Below, piece by piece: positions 37,213 to 46,484 of a stretch of 64,000 nt of DNA (within the stretch, counting starts at the first letter, position 1; every line of letters begins with the position of its first letter). The stretch lies in NCBI GenBank assembly GCA_022824525.1, contig JAJDZT010000033.1, forward strand, positions 1 to 64,000. The letters run 5' to 3'. The translations under genes were made by a program, and so were the position numbers. The notes beneath the pieces are model-generated. The model was given only the letters and a program-made list of their open reading frames with translations. It was not told where the DNA came from and did no database searches. This DNA is from Silicimonas sp. GTDB lineage: Bacteria > Pseudomonadota > Alphaproteobacteria > Rhodobacterales > Rhodobacteraceae.

Positions 37213-38013
37213 TTATAGACCAAGAGCTTCGCGCACCTGCTCTATAACCGATTGAATCTGATCGGGGTTTTCTTCACCCTGAGTGATCAGGGCATTAACT
37301 GCCTGCTTTTGCAATGCACCAAGGTCAGATTCGTCGACGAAGTTCCGCAGAGCATCAGCGTCAAACCCCTCCGGCGTCAGAGCGGATGCAATGTCACCTG
37401 TCGCGTCGACGGTCTCATCAGCCATTTCAGTTGCGTCATCTGCGACGTCTGTAGCCGCTTCGCCAGCATCGTCGGCCGCATCTGTTGCGGCTTCCGTTGC
37501 ATCAGCGGCTGTATCCGCCACGCCTTCGACGGCGTCCGTTGCCGCCTCGGTCGCACCTTCCACTGCGTCCGTCGAGGCCTCTGCGGCACCTTCCACGGCA
37601 TCGCTCGCCGCATCGGTTGCGGCCTCTACAGCGTCGTCGGCCGCGTCCACCGCTGTGTCCGTCGCTTCCTCGGTCAGATTAAGTGCATCGTCGGCGGCAT
37701 CCGCGACGCCTTCGATGGCATCCTCAACAGCACCCTCGACAGCCTCCTGAGCCTGATCAACTGCGTCTTCCACGGCATCCTGAGCTTCTTCGACTGCACC
37801 TTCGACCGCTTCCTGAACATCGCTTGCAGCTTCTTCGACAGCTGTTTCGACATCTGAGGCAGCTTCAGCTGCTTCGTTGGTTGCGGTCTCTGCGGTATCC
37901 GCAGCTTCCTCGGCGACTTCGGCGACGGGTGCTTCAGTCTCGCCACCTTGCATAACAAACCACGCTACGGCTCCGATCACGACGATCCCAGCCAGTATCA
38001 AAAACGGTCTCAT
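37213..38013 (-). CDS. membrane-anchored acidic Ala-rich repeat protein
   Basis: A 266-residue protein. Residues 4-22 form one hydrophobic anchor. From about 28 to 210 it is built almost only of Ala, Asp, Glu, Thr and Val in a degenerate 11-residue pattern (D-A-V-E-x-A-x-x-A-A-x), predicting a very long acidic amphipathic helix facing the periplasm, like LEA- or apolipoprotein-type repeats. The last about 55 residues form a separate helical domain (LTPEGF onwards) shared with the adjacent gene. Low complexity makes distant homology unreliable. No function is assigned; envelope stress or spacer roles are conceivable. Confidence 0.75.
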   Translation of the reverse strand: MRPFLILAGIVVIGAVAWFVMQGGETEAPVAEVAEEAADTAETATNEAAEAASDVETAVEEAASDVQEAVEGAVEEAQDAVEDAVDQAQEAVEGAVEDAIEGVADAADDALNLTEEATDTAVDAADDAVEAATDAASDAVEGAAEASTDAVEGATEAATDAVEGVADTAADATEAATDAADDAGEAATDVADDATEMADETVDATGDIASALTPEGFDADALRNFVDESDLGALQKQAVNALITQGEENPDQIQSVIEQVREALGL

Positions 38014-38223
38014 TTCTCGGACTCCCCTATGATTCCTTTGCGCACTAGTTGGTGTCCCGAGGCATCAGCGTCTAGGGGGAAGATGTCACCATGCGCGTCA
38101 CCGGCGAGTGCTGGCTCACGTAGCGGCGCAATTTCGGTGCCAACTGGCCGAAACCGGTTGAAAGCAGGGCGATTCCCTCCTATTTTCCGCATCTCTAGAG
38201 AAACCACTAAAGGACAAAACACC

Positions 38224-38766
38224 ATCGCTCGCAGACCACACAACGCACCTCCGGTGCGTGACACAGGCCCCCGGGTAAATGACCGCATCCGCGCGCCTGA
38301 AATCCGGCTCATCGGAGCCGAAGGGGAAAACGTAGGCGTCGTATCGCCTGACCGCGCTATGCAGTTGGCCGAAGATGCTGGGCTGGACCTGGTAGAAATT
38401 TCCCCGAATGCTTCGCCGCCCGTCTGCAAGATCATGGACTTCGGCAAGTTCAAGTACGAACAGCAGAAGCGCGAAAGCGAAGCCCGCAAGAAGCAAAAGA
38501 CCATCGAAGTCAAAGAAGTGAAGTTCCGCCCAAATACGGATACGCACGACTATGACGTGAAGATGCGCAACGTGACGCGGTTCCTGGAGGCCGGCGACAA
38601 GGTCAAGGTGACCCTCCGCTTCCGTGGACGCGAGATGGCTCACCAGAACCTTGGGCGTGACCTTCTTGAACGCGTGGCGGAAGACATCAAGGAAATCGGC
38701 AAAGTTGAGAACATGCCGAAGATGGAAGGCCGCCAGATGGTCATGATGATCGGGCCGACCAAGTAA
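38224..38766 (+). CDS. infC: translation initiation factor IF-3 with an apparent AUC start
   Basis: A 180-residue IF-3. It opens [10 protein letters not shown][21 protein letters not shown], as in related bacteria, has the linker rich in Lys/Glu, and ends with the C-terminal domain [10 protein letters not shown] and [12 protein letters not shown]. No ATG, GTG or TTG is in frame at the conserved start; the codon is ATC at 38224, with AGGA nine bases upstream. Known infC genes use rare AUU/AUC/AUA starts, which IF-3 itself discriminates against, giving autoregulation. A longer frame from 37948 runs through the previous gene and is unlikely. Confidence 0.9.
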   Translation: MARRPHNAPPVRDTGPRVNDRIRAPEIRLIGAEGENVGVVSPDRAMQLAEDAGLDLVEISPNASPPVCKIMDFGKFKYEQQKRESEARKKQKTIEVKEVKFRPNTDTHDYDVKMRNVTRFLEAGDKVKVTLRFRGREMAHQNLGRDLLERVAEDIKEIGKVENMPKMEGRQMVMMIGPTK

Positions 38767-38797
38767 ATCCCTGAAATTACGGGAAGTCAGAGCATTC

Positions 38798-38824
38798 GGA
38801 CCGGCGGAAGCGCCGGTCCTTTGA
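38798..38824 (+). terminator. Rho-independent terminator of infC
   Basis: GGACCGGCG, loop GAAG, CGCCGGTCC, followed by TTTG. The nine-base-pair stem begins 31 bp after the infC stop; the T-run is short. Confidence 0.7.
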
Positions 38825-38963
38825 CACTCGGGATTCGAAACAAACTGCTCTTTCCGGCACTGCCGTATCATCTCACGCAACGCCGAATGGCTGTTTGAGC
38901 CTCAAACTTGCCACAATTGCGCTCACCCGCGTAGTATCGCGCGATCAGTGGGAACGAGTGCGT

Positions 38964-39935
38964 ATGGTAGCGGGGGCAACGATATCCACAGAACTGTCTA
39001 ACGCAGAGTGGTGGGACGCTCTGCGTGGCGTTGGTAATGAGCATGGCAGCTTTTCAAATCTTGGGCGGCATCACGCAGCCGTATTTGTTGAGCAGTCGCA
39101 CAAGGTTCTGTTTGTCGGGTTCGAGACAGCTTTCGGAATACGCTCCGGGAGTGAAACGGGCCTTCCGATTGCCTTCGACATTTCTGAACGGCGGAATTGG
39201 TCGCACCTTACGATCCTGACGAAGAGCCAGAACTGGTTTCGAGACGAGAACCTGTTTCGCTTCTTCGATCGACTGGTTGACCACGCATTCTTCGATCAGT
39301 TTGACCGCGTCGTCTTCTACGGCGCAGGCATGTGCGGGTACGCGGCAGCGGCCTTTTCGGTAGCGTCACCGGGTGCCTCCGTGCTTCTTGTGTCACCCCA
39401 AGCCTCTCTGGATCGGAAAGTTGCTGGATGGGACACTCGGTTCCCATCGGCCCGCCGCATTGATTTTGGCAGCCGCTATGCGAATGCGCCGCGCCTTTTG
39501 GATGCTGCTGAAACTGCACTTCTTGTCTTTGACCCGGACGAGGTTGAGGACGCAATGCACGCAAGCCTCTTCAATGGTGACAACGTGATCCATCAGCGTT
39601 ACCGGCGGGGGGGAGCAGGTGCCATTGAGGCAGACTTGAGAAACATGTCCCTGATCTCAAAACTGACCGACACCGCCTCGCAAGATCGTCTGACACCAGG
39701 TGAAGCGGCACGTATTCTTCGAGCAAGACGAAGCCACGTGCCTTATCTGCGCGCCCTGCTCTCGCGGGTGCTTGCAGAAGACAGGCCCGCGTTGACCGCG
39801 CGGCTTTGTCGTGCCGTCCTCGCCGAGCAGCCTTTACCGCGGTTCAGGCAGCATCTGGAAAGAGCTGAAGCGCAACTTGGCTTGCGACCTGCCGATCCTG
39901 ACACGGCTGCCGCCGCGAGACGGGACGAAGCTTAA
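38964..39935 (+). CDS. alpha/beta-hydrolase-like protein of unknown role
   Basis: A 323-residue protein with an alpha/beta-hydrolase-like core: VVFYGAGMCGYAAAAFSVASPG near residues 122-143 resembles a nucleophile elbow (G-x-G-x-x-G), with cysteine at the place where a hydrolase has its nucleophile. Similar proteins in this family of bacteria are often labelled phosphoadenosine phosphosulfate reductase, but the CC/ECGIH cysteines of that enzyme are absent. Start ATG 38964 was preferred to TTG 38895 because similar proteins begin at the ELSNAEWWDAL-like segment. Convergent with, and sharing a stop tetramer with, the next gene. Confidence 0.7.
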   Translation: MVAGATISTELSNAEWWDALRGVGNEHGSFSNLGRHHAAVFVEQSHKVLFVGFETAFGIRSGSETGLPIAFDISERRNWSHLTILTKSQNWFRDENLFRFFDRLVDHAFFDQFDRVVFYGAGMCGYAAAAFSVASPGASVLLVSPQASLDRKVAGWDTRFPSARRIDFGSRYANAPRLLDAAETALLVFDPDEVEDAMHASLFNGDNVIHQRYRRGGAGAIEADLRNMSLISKLTDTASQDRLTPGEAARILRARRSHVPYLRALLSRVLAEDRPALTARLCRAVLAEQPLPRFRQHLERAEAQLGLRPADPDTAAAARRDEA

Positions 39936-40216
39936 CGGTCGTAATCCGGAGCGCGCATGGCGCGCACTTTGTCGTAAAGACGCGGTCCAAGGACACCGAT
40001 CACCCCACCCAGGGTCAGCGAGAACGCGGAGCCTGCGTCGCTCAATGCCGCAACAATTGCTGCCAGTAGAAGACATACCGAAAGAGATATGCCGCGCATT
40101 TCCGCGGCACTTGGCGCCTGACCCGGAAGGTGCTTTTCCACCAAAGGGCGCAACCGGTCTTCCACACTGGCCGCGCACCATCCCGCAATGATCCCAAGAA
40201 GGATTGTCCAAATCAT
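39932..40216 (-). CDS. small membrane protein
   Basis: A 94-residue protein with two predicted membrane helices (about residues 1-16, [16 protein letters not shown], and 42-75) and a basic C-terminal tail. I do not recognise the family. ATG 40216 is the first start giving the N-terminal helix. Its stop shares a TTAA tetramer with the convergent gene; it is divergent from pyrC. Confidence 0.55.
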   Translation of the reverse strand: MIWTILLGIIAGWCAASVEDRLRPLVEKHLPGQAPSAAEMRGISLSVCLLLAAIVAALSDAGSAFSLTLGGVIGVLGPRLYDKVRAMRAPDYDR

Positions 40217-40320
40217 GTCTGATGTTCCCACGCTCTCATTCCGCGGCAAGATACCCGATTCGCCTACGGGAATGCAGGGCCCTCTGGTTCGTTCCGCGTC
40301 CGTGCGCTAGAGGAAGGGGC

Positions 40321-41358
40321 ATGACGACACGCCTCACCATTCGTACGCCAGACGACTGGCACCTACACCTTCGCGATGGCGCCATGATGGAAGGTGTGCT
40401 GCCGCATTCTGCCCGTCACTTCGGGCGCGCCATTATCATGCCGAACCTTGTGCCGCCCGTTGTCACTGGCGATCAGGCGGCAGCCTACCGCGACCGCATC
40501 CTTGCCGCTTTGCCAGAAGGCGAGAGTTTTGAACCTCTCATGACGCTGTACCTGACCGAGGCGACGAATGCAGAGGATGTCCGACGCGCAGCGGAAAGCG
40601 AAATCATCAGAGCAGTCAAACTTTACCCGGCTGGCGCCACCACAAATTCCGACAGCGGTGTGCGAGACTTCGATAAAGTGCGTGGCGTGCTCGAGACGAT
40701 GGCCGAGATTGGGCTACCGCTCTGCGTCCACGGCGAAGTGACCGATGCTGACATCGATATCTTTGATCGTGAGGCAGTTTTCATCGAACGCGTGCTGGAC
40801 CCGATCCGAAGAACGACCCCCGGACTGCGGGTGGTGATGGAACACATCACCACTTACCATGCAGAGCAATATGTGCGCAGCGCCGAAGAAAACCTCGCTG
40901 CTACGATCACCGTACAACACTTGATGCTTGATCGGAACGACATGCTCGTCGGCGGCATGCGTCCGCATTATTACTGCCTCCCGATCCTCAAGCGCCGTGA
41001 ACACCGCGAAACGTTGGTTCGCGCTGCCACCGATGGGAGTGACCGCTTCTTTCTCGGTACAGACAGCGCGCCGCATCCAACGCATAAGAAGGAAGCGGAG
41101 TGCTGCGCCGCCGGGTGTTTCACCGCCCCAATCGCTCTGTCCTGTCTTGCTGAGGTTTTTGAAGCCGCCGGCGCGTTGGACAAGTTGGAGAAGTTCGTTT
41201 CCCAGAATGGTGCAGCGTTCTACGGACTGCCGCAGCACACGTCAGAAATCACATTGGAGAAAGGTGCGCCCCTGGAGCTTCCAAACTTTGTGGAAACCGG
41301 TTCAGGACCTGTCACTGTCTTCGACCCAGGCCAACCTCTCCATTGGCGGGTCGTGTGA
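40321..41358 (+). CDS. pyrC: dihydroorotase (class II)
   Basis: A 345-residue zinc enzyme of pyrimidine synthesis that cyclises carbamoyl aspartate to dihydroorotate. The metal ligands are in WHLHLRDG near residues 13-20; the bridging carboxylated lysine is in AVKLYPAG; further ligands are in CVHGEV, MEHITT and the aspartate in GTDSAPH. Length fits the short E. coli-type class. ATG 40321 begins [16 protein letters not shown]; the longer frame is unsupported. pyrE follows after about 120 bp. Confidence 0.95.
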   Translation: MTTRLTIRTPDDWHLHLRDGAMMEGVLPHSARHFGRAIIMPNLVPPVVTGDQAAAYRDRILAALPEGESFEPLMTLYLTEATNAEDVRRAAESEIIRAVKLYPAGATTNSDSGVRDFDKVRGVLETMAEIGLPLCVHGEVTDADIDIFDREAVFIERVLDPIRRTTPGLRVVMEHITTYHAEQYVRSAEENLAATITVQHLMLDRNDMLVGGMRPHYYCLPILKRREHRETLVRAATDGSDRFFLGTDSAPHPTHKKEAECCAAGCFTAPIALSCLAEVFEAAGALDKLEKFVSQNGAAFYGLPQHTSEITLEKGAPLELPNFVETGSGPVTVFDPGQPLHWRVV

Positions 41359-41476
41359 GTTTTAACCGGCTGCAGATTGTTCGCCTTGTGGCTGGCAAAC
41401 GCCCGGCAACTCATGGGGGACTTAGCCCCGACCCCAACGACAAACACGTAACGAGAAAACAGAACGAGACCTGTCT

Positions 41477-42154
41477 ATGATCCCGACGAGCTTTCCAGAC
41501 CGAGACGAAATTGCCCGGCTGTCCGCGTCCATGCTTCTTGAAGTTGAGGCCGTCCATTTCAACGCCGCCGACCCTTTCACCCTTGCATCGGGTTTGCCTT
41601 CACCCGTCTACATCGACTGTCGGAAGCTGATCTCCTTTCCGCGCATTCGTGCGACGCTTATGGATTTCCTTGCAGTCACCGTCATGCGGGACGCCGGGTT
41701 CGAGGCTTTTGATAATGTCGCGGGCGGCGAAACCGCAGGCATTCCATTCGCAGCGTTTGTGGCCGAGCGCCTTGCGCTTCCGATGACCTACGTGCGCAAG
41801 AAACCGAAAGGCTATGGCCGGAATGCGCGAATCGAAGGGGTGATGAATGAGGGCGAGCGCGTCCTCCTTGTCGAAGACCTGACCACTGATGGCGGATCAA
41901 AACTTTCCTTTGTTGATGCCATCCGGGAGACCGGTGCAAGCTGTGCCGACACGGCTGTCATCTTCTATTACGGCATCTTTCCCGAAACCACCGAAACCCT
42001 GTCGTCCCATGGGATTAGACTGCATCATTTATGTACGTGGTGGGATGTTCTGGAGGTCGCTCGCAGCTCCGAAAAGTTCGACCGCGAGACGTTGAAAGAG
42101 GTCGAGAGCTTCCTGCGTGCCCCGCGCGCCTGGCAAGACGCGCGAAAAAAATAA
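41477..42154 (+). CDS. pyrE: orotate phosphoribosyltransferase
   Basis: A 225-residue type-I phosphoribosyltransferase making orotidine 5'-phosphate. The PRPP-binding loop is [15 protein letters not shown] near residue 129, and the flexible catalytic loop [12 protein letters not shown] near 108. The N-terminus contains [18 protein letters not shown]. It follows pyrC, consistent with a pyrimidine operon or two nearby promoters. Confidence 0.94.
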   Translation: MIPTSFPDRDEIARLSASMLLEVEAVHFNAADPFTLASGLPSPVYIDCRKLISFPRIRATLMDFLAVTVMRDAGFEAFDNVAGGETAGIPFAAFVAERLALPMTYVRKKPKGYGRNARIEGVMNEGERVLLVEDLTTDGGSKLSFVDAIRETGASCADTAVIFYYGIFPETTETLSSHGIRLHHLCTWWDVLEVARSSEKFDRETLKEVESFLRAPRAWQDARKK

Positions 42155-42162
42155 TTTGCGCT

Positions 42163-42252
42163 TTTTCCACATGATGTTGACGGATAGCGTGCTCTAATCG
42201 CAAGATACTGCGGTGGCCTCCCTGTCCACAACATGTCCACAGGATTTCCACG
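42163..42252 (+). promoter_or_regulatory. cluster of DnaA-box-like motifs upstream of dnaB
   Basis: TTTTCCACA at 42163-42171 matches the DnaA consensus TTWTNCACA. Three degenerate copies, CTGTCCACA (42222-42230), ATGTCCACA (42233-42241) and ATTTCCACG (42244-42252), follow on the same strand; their starts are 11 bp apart. The cluster fills the promoter region of dnaB. Confidence 0.45.
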
Positions 42253-42323
42253 TGGACCCCCGGCAACCGCATCGCTTATGCAGGTCGGAAAGAGGGTGAG
42301 GCAAAAAACCGAGGGGCAGTAGA

Positions 42324-43814
42324 ATGAGCGACGTCGCTCAAATCCGAGCAGTTGGCGGGGACCAGGAGGCAGAGGCCCTGCCACACAACATCGAGGCTGA
42401 ACAACAACTCCTCGGTGCTATCCTGACGAACAATGACACCTACGACCGCGTGGCGAGCGTGATCAACGAAAGCCATTTTTACGATCCGGTGCACGCCCGG
42501 ATTTACGAAGTGGCTGCCAGCCGGATCGCCAAGAACCAACTCGCCTCTCCCGTGACCTTGAAAGCGTTCCTGGAAGACGATCCCGGCCTAGCGGAATTGG
42601 GCGGTGCGGCGTACCTCGTCCGTTTGGCTGGTGCGGCGATCAGTTCTTTCGCGGCCCGCGACTATGCTCAGATGATCTACGATCTCGCCGTCCGTCGAAA
42701 GCTGATGGACCTTGGGCGCGACATCGTCTCGAAGGCCGCGAAGGTTGAAGTCGCCAACGAACCGAAGGAGCAAATCGTCGAGGCCGAGCAGGCGCTATAC
42801 AAGCTCGGTGAAGCTGGGACGACGTCGTCCGGCTTCCAGAGTTTCCTGAAGGCGGTCACGGACGCCGTCAACGTCGCGAACGCGGCATACCAGCGAGACG
42901 GCGGGCTCGCTGGCATCTCAACCGGGCTGGTTGACATGGACAAGAAGCTCGGCGGCCTTCACAAGTCGGACCTTCTGATCCTCGCCGGCCGTCCCTCGAT
43001 GGGCAAGACATCACTGGCAACCAACATCGCCTTCAACATCGCCAAGGCGTACCGGAAAGGCAAAGTTTCCGACGGCAGCGAAGGCGCCGTCGACGGCGGC
43101 GTTGTCGGTTTCTACTCGCTCGAAATGAGTGCCGAGCAGTTGGCGGCACGTGTGCTCTCGGAAGCAGCCGAAGTGCCGTCCGAACAAATCCGGCGCGGCG
43201 ACATGACTGAAACTGAGTTCCGACGTTTTGTGGACGCCGCAAAAACTCTGGAAGCTTGTCCACTATTCATTGATGACACGCCTGCGCTGCCCATCAGCCA
43301 ACTTGCGGCCCGGGCTCGCCGTTTGAAGCGGGAACATGGACTCGACGTACTGATCGTGGACTACCTTCAGCTGGTGCGTCCGGCATCAGCCAAGGACAGC
43401 CGCGTGAACGAGGTGTCGGAGATCACGCAAGGCTTGAAGGCCATTGCCAAGGAACTCGATATTCCCGTGATTGCACTCTCGCAGTTGTCGCGCCAGGTCG
43501 AGGCACGTGAAGACAAGCGCCCGCAACTTTCCGATCTTCGTGAATCAGGATCGATCGAGCAGGACGCCGACGTCGTGATGTTCGTGTTCCGCGAAGAGTA
43601 CTACAAAGAGCGGGAGAAACCTGGAGATCACGATCTTGAGGCGATGGCCAAGTGGCAGGAAGAGATGGAGCGCCTGCATGGCCGCGCCGAAGTCATTATC
43701 GGCAAACAGCGACATGGTCCGATCGGTACGGTAGAGCTTTCCTTCGAAGGCCGTTTCACACGATTTGGCAATCTCGTGAAACCTTGGCAGCAGGATGGGG
43801 ACGCCGGCTTCTGA
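42324..43814 (+). CDS. dnaB: replicative DNA helicase DnaB
   Basis: A 496-residue hexameric helicase of the replication fork. The N-terminal domain starts LPHNIEAEQQLLGAIL (about residues 19-34); the RecA-like domain has Walker A LAGRPSMGKTSLA near 220, Walker B LDVLIVDYLQLV near 339 and the sensor/finger region ALSQLSRQVEAREDKRPQLSDLRESG. The segment between about 240 and 258 (RKGKVSDGSEGAVDGG) is a small insertion after Walker A found in related bacteria. No intein is present. Confidence 0.96.
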   Translation: MSDVAQIRAVGGDQEAEALPHNIEAEQQLLGAILTNNDTYDRVASVINESHFYDPVHARIYEVAASRIAKNQLASPVTLKAFLEDDPGLAELGGAAYLVRLAGAAISSFAARDYAQMIYDLAVRRKLMDLGRDIVSKAAKVEVANEPKEQIVEAEQALYKLGEAGTTSSGFQSFLKAVTDAVNVANAAYQRDGGLAGISTGLVDMDKKLGGLHKSDLLILAGRPSMGKTSLATNIAFNIAKAYRKGKVSDGSEGAVDGGVVGFYSLEMSAEQLAARVLSEAAEVPSEQIRRGDMTETEFRRFVDAAKTLEACPLFIDDTPALPISQLAARARRLKREHGLDVLIVDYLQLVRPASAKDSRVNEVSEITQGLKAIAKELDIPVIALSQLSRQVEAREDKRPQLSDLRESGSIEQDADVVMFVFREEYYKEREKPGDHDLEAMAKWQEEMERLHGRAEVIIGKQRHGPIGTVELSFEGRFTRFGNLVKPWQQDGDAGF

Positions 43815-44999
43815 TCACCTCAATCGGTAGAGCACAATGCCGGCAGCCACGGCGAAGCCGGCTCCAAGCATGGCCACTCCAGTGTACGACAGGAACGAAG
43901 CACCCACCGCAAACACTGCGGAAGCCACTGTAATACCTCCCAAATGCGTCAGCGAAAGAAGAGATGATCCTGCGCCGGGACGGTGCGCCACCAATCCCTG
44001 AACGTATGCAACAGGCACGGAAAGAATTAGTCCTGCGCCTATGCCGAACGGCAGAATTAGCCACCAAGCGAGTGCCATCGATGGCATGAGCCCGAGCAGA
44101 GACAGGCTTCCCGAATATAGAAATGCGCCTGCCAGTATGAGCCCGCGCCGTGTATAGCGTTTTACGAGAACGGCACCCGCAAGCATTACCGGCATTTCGA
44201 CTGCTGCGACGCCGCCTGCAAACCATCCGACATCCGCTTCATCGCCACCCAATCGGTTCAACACGAGCAATCCCAGCAGGATGTTGTAGAGTCCATTCGA
44301 CGAAGAAATGACAGCAACGAGAGATAGCCGAAGCAGGATGGCCTTCGTCGTGACTTCTTTCAAAGACGCAACGAATGACAGCTTGGAGCGCGCTTCTTCC
44401 GCCTGCAGTTGCCCCTGCGGCCAAAATTGAAGGACAACCAGAAGAACCACCAAGTTTGCAACGACGAGCACACCATACACGGTCATCAGGTCAGCGCCCG
44501 CCGCGAGGGCGATTGCCCACAAAGGCGGTGTTACAGCAAAACTTCCGGCGAATGCCGCGCGCACGAGTGACAGCGCGGCATCCTTATCAAGCGTCTGATT
44601 CCGCTCCGCCGCAACCGCGGCCAGCGCAAAGTATTGGGTGTAGGCGGTCGCCGCGATTGGGAAAAGTACGGCGTGCACCAAAATGAACATCGGCACGCTC
44701 GGCGCCAACAGCATTCCAAGGCCAGCAACCGCTCCAACCAGTATACTTGCTGTCAGAACCCCTCGGTACCGGCCGGATTGATCAGTAACGATCCCAACCG
44801 TTACCGCAGCCACCACTCCGAGCACGGCCCCGAAAGAAACCACCAACGCGTAAAGCCAGTCAGGCATCCCCAAGCGCTCGACCCCGATGACCGACTGGAA
44901 CGGCATCACGGAAGCAATCGCCGGACCCATCAACGAAATGCAAAGAAACGCTACCCGCAAAAGCGGGTCTTTCAACGCGGATCGAAATTGTTGAAACAC
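43815..44999 (-). CDS. MFS exporter, SetA/sugar-efflux type
   Basis: A 394-residue major facilitator protein with twelve predicted membrane helices and a central cytoplasmic loop near residues 190-220. The start RSALKDPLLRVAFLCISLMG and the loop GIVTDQSGRYRG after helix 2-3 resemble sugar-efflux (SetA/SetB) transporters. The exported substrate is unknown. Its stop abuts the convergent dnaB stop in TGATCA with no gap and no terminator. Confidence 0.83.
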   Translation of the reverse strand: MFQQFRSALKDPLLRVAFLCISLMGPAIASVMPFQSVIGVERLGMPDWLYALVVSFGAVLGVVAAVTVGIVTDQSGRYRGVLTASILVGAVAGLGMLLAPSVPMFILVHAVLFPIAATAYTQYFALAAVAAERNQTLDKDAALSLVRAAFAGSFAVTPPLWAIALAAGADLMTVYGVLVVANLVVLLVVLQFWPQGQLQAEEARSKLSFVASLKEVTTKAILLRLSLVAVISSSNGLYNILLGLLVLNRLGGDEADVGWFAGGVAAVEMPVMLAGAVLVKRYTRRGLILAGAFLYSGSLSLLGLMPSMALAWWLILPFGIGAGLILSVPVAYVQGLVAHRPGAGSSLLSLTHLGGITVASAVFAVGASFLSYTGVAMLGAGFAVAAGIVLYRLR

Positions 45000-45070
45000 G
45001 GTCTTGCCTTAAAGAATGAACTTTCAGCTAGACCACGTTCCCTACGCGTGCTCAATGCCCGAAGGGTGTT

Positions 45071-45388
45071 CTACCGCCCAGGCACGGCATAACGCCCCAA
45101 AGGCACCCTGGATCTGGCTCGCACCCGCATCGGCCATCCGATCGCGCGACGAACCGCACCCAAACCAAGATAAAGAAACGCCGTGACGGCAACGCCCAGC
45201 ATCAGCCCATTGAACTGATCCACCAGCACAAGAGAGACAAAGCGCGTCAGCACCTCGTAACCAGCAATGTAGTCGGTGAGAAAGTGCGAGGCATCGTACA
45301 ATGCCGCGTATGATCCCTTCGGATCATACATCCGCCAGCCAAGAACAGCGGTCGCCAAACCGCCGAGAAGAAAGTGTTTTCCGAGCAT
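45071..45388 (-). CDS. small membrane hypothetical protein
   Basis: A 105-residue protein with two predicted hydrophobic segments (about residues 5-20 and 48-78) and an Arg-rich C-terminus. It is not recognised. AGGGAC lies directly upstream of ATG 45388, which supports translation. It stands alone between the MFS gene and the vWA gene. Confidence 0.5.
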   Translation of the reverse strand: MLGKHFLLGGLATAVLGWRMYDPKGSYAALYDASHFLTDYIAGYEVLTRFVSLVLVDQFNGLMLGVAVTAFLYLGLGAVRRAIGWPMRVRARSRVPLGRYAVPGR

Positions 45389-45492
45389 GTCCCTGCCCTT
45401 TTCTGCTCTCCCCCGTGTGAATCCTATGGTGCCGAGCAGCCTTCAGGCAAGAAGTGACTGGACGAAGCTTGGGTTTGTGCCATCCTTGCCGC

Positions 45493-46275
45493 ATGCGGTG
45501 GCTTTTGTGCATCTTCATTCTGATGGGTCAGCAAGCGCAGGCGATTGAGGTCGATGTTGAGCTTGCGCTTATGGTCGACGTATCCCGCTCAATGGGACCG
45601 AGCGAACTTGAACTACAAAGACGCGGGTATGCCGAGGCGATCGCATCGGACGAGGTGGTCAACGCAATTCTGAATGGATTTACCGGGCGCATCGCGCTCA
45701 CCTATGTCGAATGGGCAGGATCCGGTTCGAACCGTGTCATTGTCCCGTGGACCCTGATCGACAGCCGTGAAGCGGCACTCGATTTTTCAGAGAAGTTGAC
45801 CGACAATTTTCCCTTCGGAATGCGGCGCACCTCGATCACCGGTGCCATCCGTTTCGCTATGGAAGACATGAACGCAAACACGTTTGAAGGCCTGCGACGC
45901 GTAATCGACATCTCAGGGGACGGTCCCAATAACCAAGGCGGGCCGGTCGAAAGGGCACGGGATCAGGCTATTGAGAAAGGGTTTGTCATCAACGGCTTAC
46001 CTTTGATGACGACCGACGGAAACAGTTATTGGAGCATCGCGGACCTCGACCTTTACTATGAGGTTTGCGTGATCGGTGGTCCTGGTGCATTCGTCATCCC
46101 GGTCCGAGAATGGCAAGAGTTTCCATTGGCGGTGAGACGCAAGATCGTCCTTGAACTCGTCGGGCCTCCCGAAGTCATCCCGGCCGCCCGATCCGGAAGA
46201 CGCACGGATGGCTACGACTGCTTCATCGGGGAAAAAATGCGCGAAGAATGGGAACGGAGCTACAACGAGTTCTGA
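45493..46275 (+). CDS. DUF1194 protein, exported von Willebrand A-like
   Basis: A 260-residue secreted protein. A signal peptide (RWLLCIFILMGQQAQA) precedes a vWA fold with the metal-site motif DVSRSM near residues 30-35 (DxSxS), the T in RRTSITGAI and the D in VIDISGDG. DUF1194 proteins bind metals or partners, with no established role. ATG 45493 places the signal peptide at the N-terminus. Confidence 0.85.
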   Translation: MRWLLCIFILMGQQAQAIEVDVELALMVDVSRSMGPSELELQRRGYAEAIASDEVVNAILNGFTGRIALTYVEWAGSGSNRVIVPWTLIDSREAALDFSEKLTDNFPFGMRRTSITGAIRFAMEDMNANTFEGLRRVIDISGDGPNNQGGPVERARDQAIEKGFVINGLPLMTTDGNSYWSIADLDLYYEVCVIGGPGAFVIPVREWQEFPLAVRRKIVLELVGPPEVIPAARSGRRTDGYDCFIGEKMREEWERSYNEF

Positions 46276-46472
46276 CGAGCTAGGAGATCCGGGTCGCAAG
46301 GTTCGGGTGACGCTTCCCCTCGCGCTGCGCGCCAACGCATCAAAGCTTCGGGAACGCCCGCACGAATGGTCGAGACATCGCTCATCAGTGCCCAGTCCGG
46401 TTTTGATGGCGTCTCGAACGTTGTGGTCACTGAGGGGCCGGCCAGCCACCCAAATGCCGTCAAACTTGTCAT
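46260..46472 (-). CDS. possible small protein downstream of rsmD
   Basis: A 70-residue frame in the same direction as rsmD and 12 bp after its stop. It has no recognised domain and no good ribosome-binding site. It overlaps the end of the vWA gene by 16 bases. It may be spurious; it is listed because it fits the spacing of an operon. Confidence 0.3.
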   Translation of the reverse strand: MTSLTAFGWLAGPSVTTTFETPSKPDWALMSDVSTIRAGVPEALMRWRAARGEASPEPCDPDLLARQNSL

Positions 46473-46484
46473 GCCAAAACTTTA

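Noticed and set aside
37252-37955. Cys-, Arg- and Ser-rich frames opposite the Ala-rich gene
   Set aside because: Complement of a repetitive GCN/GAN-codon gene; no start signal, and compositions are artefacts.
37948-38223. N-terminal extension of IF-3
   Set aside because: It runs into the divergent Ala-rich gene, lacks conservation type, and the ribosome-binding site points to ATC 38224.
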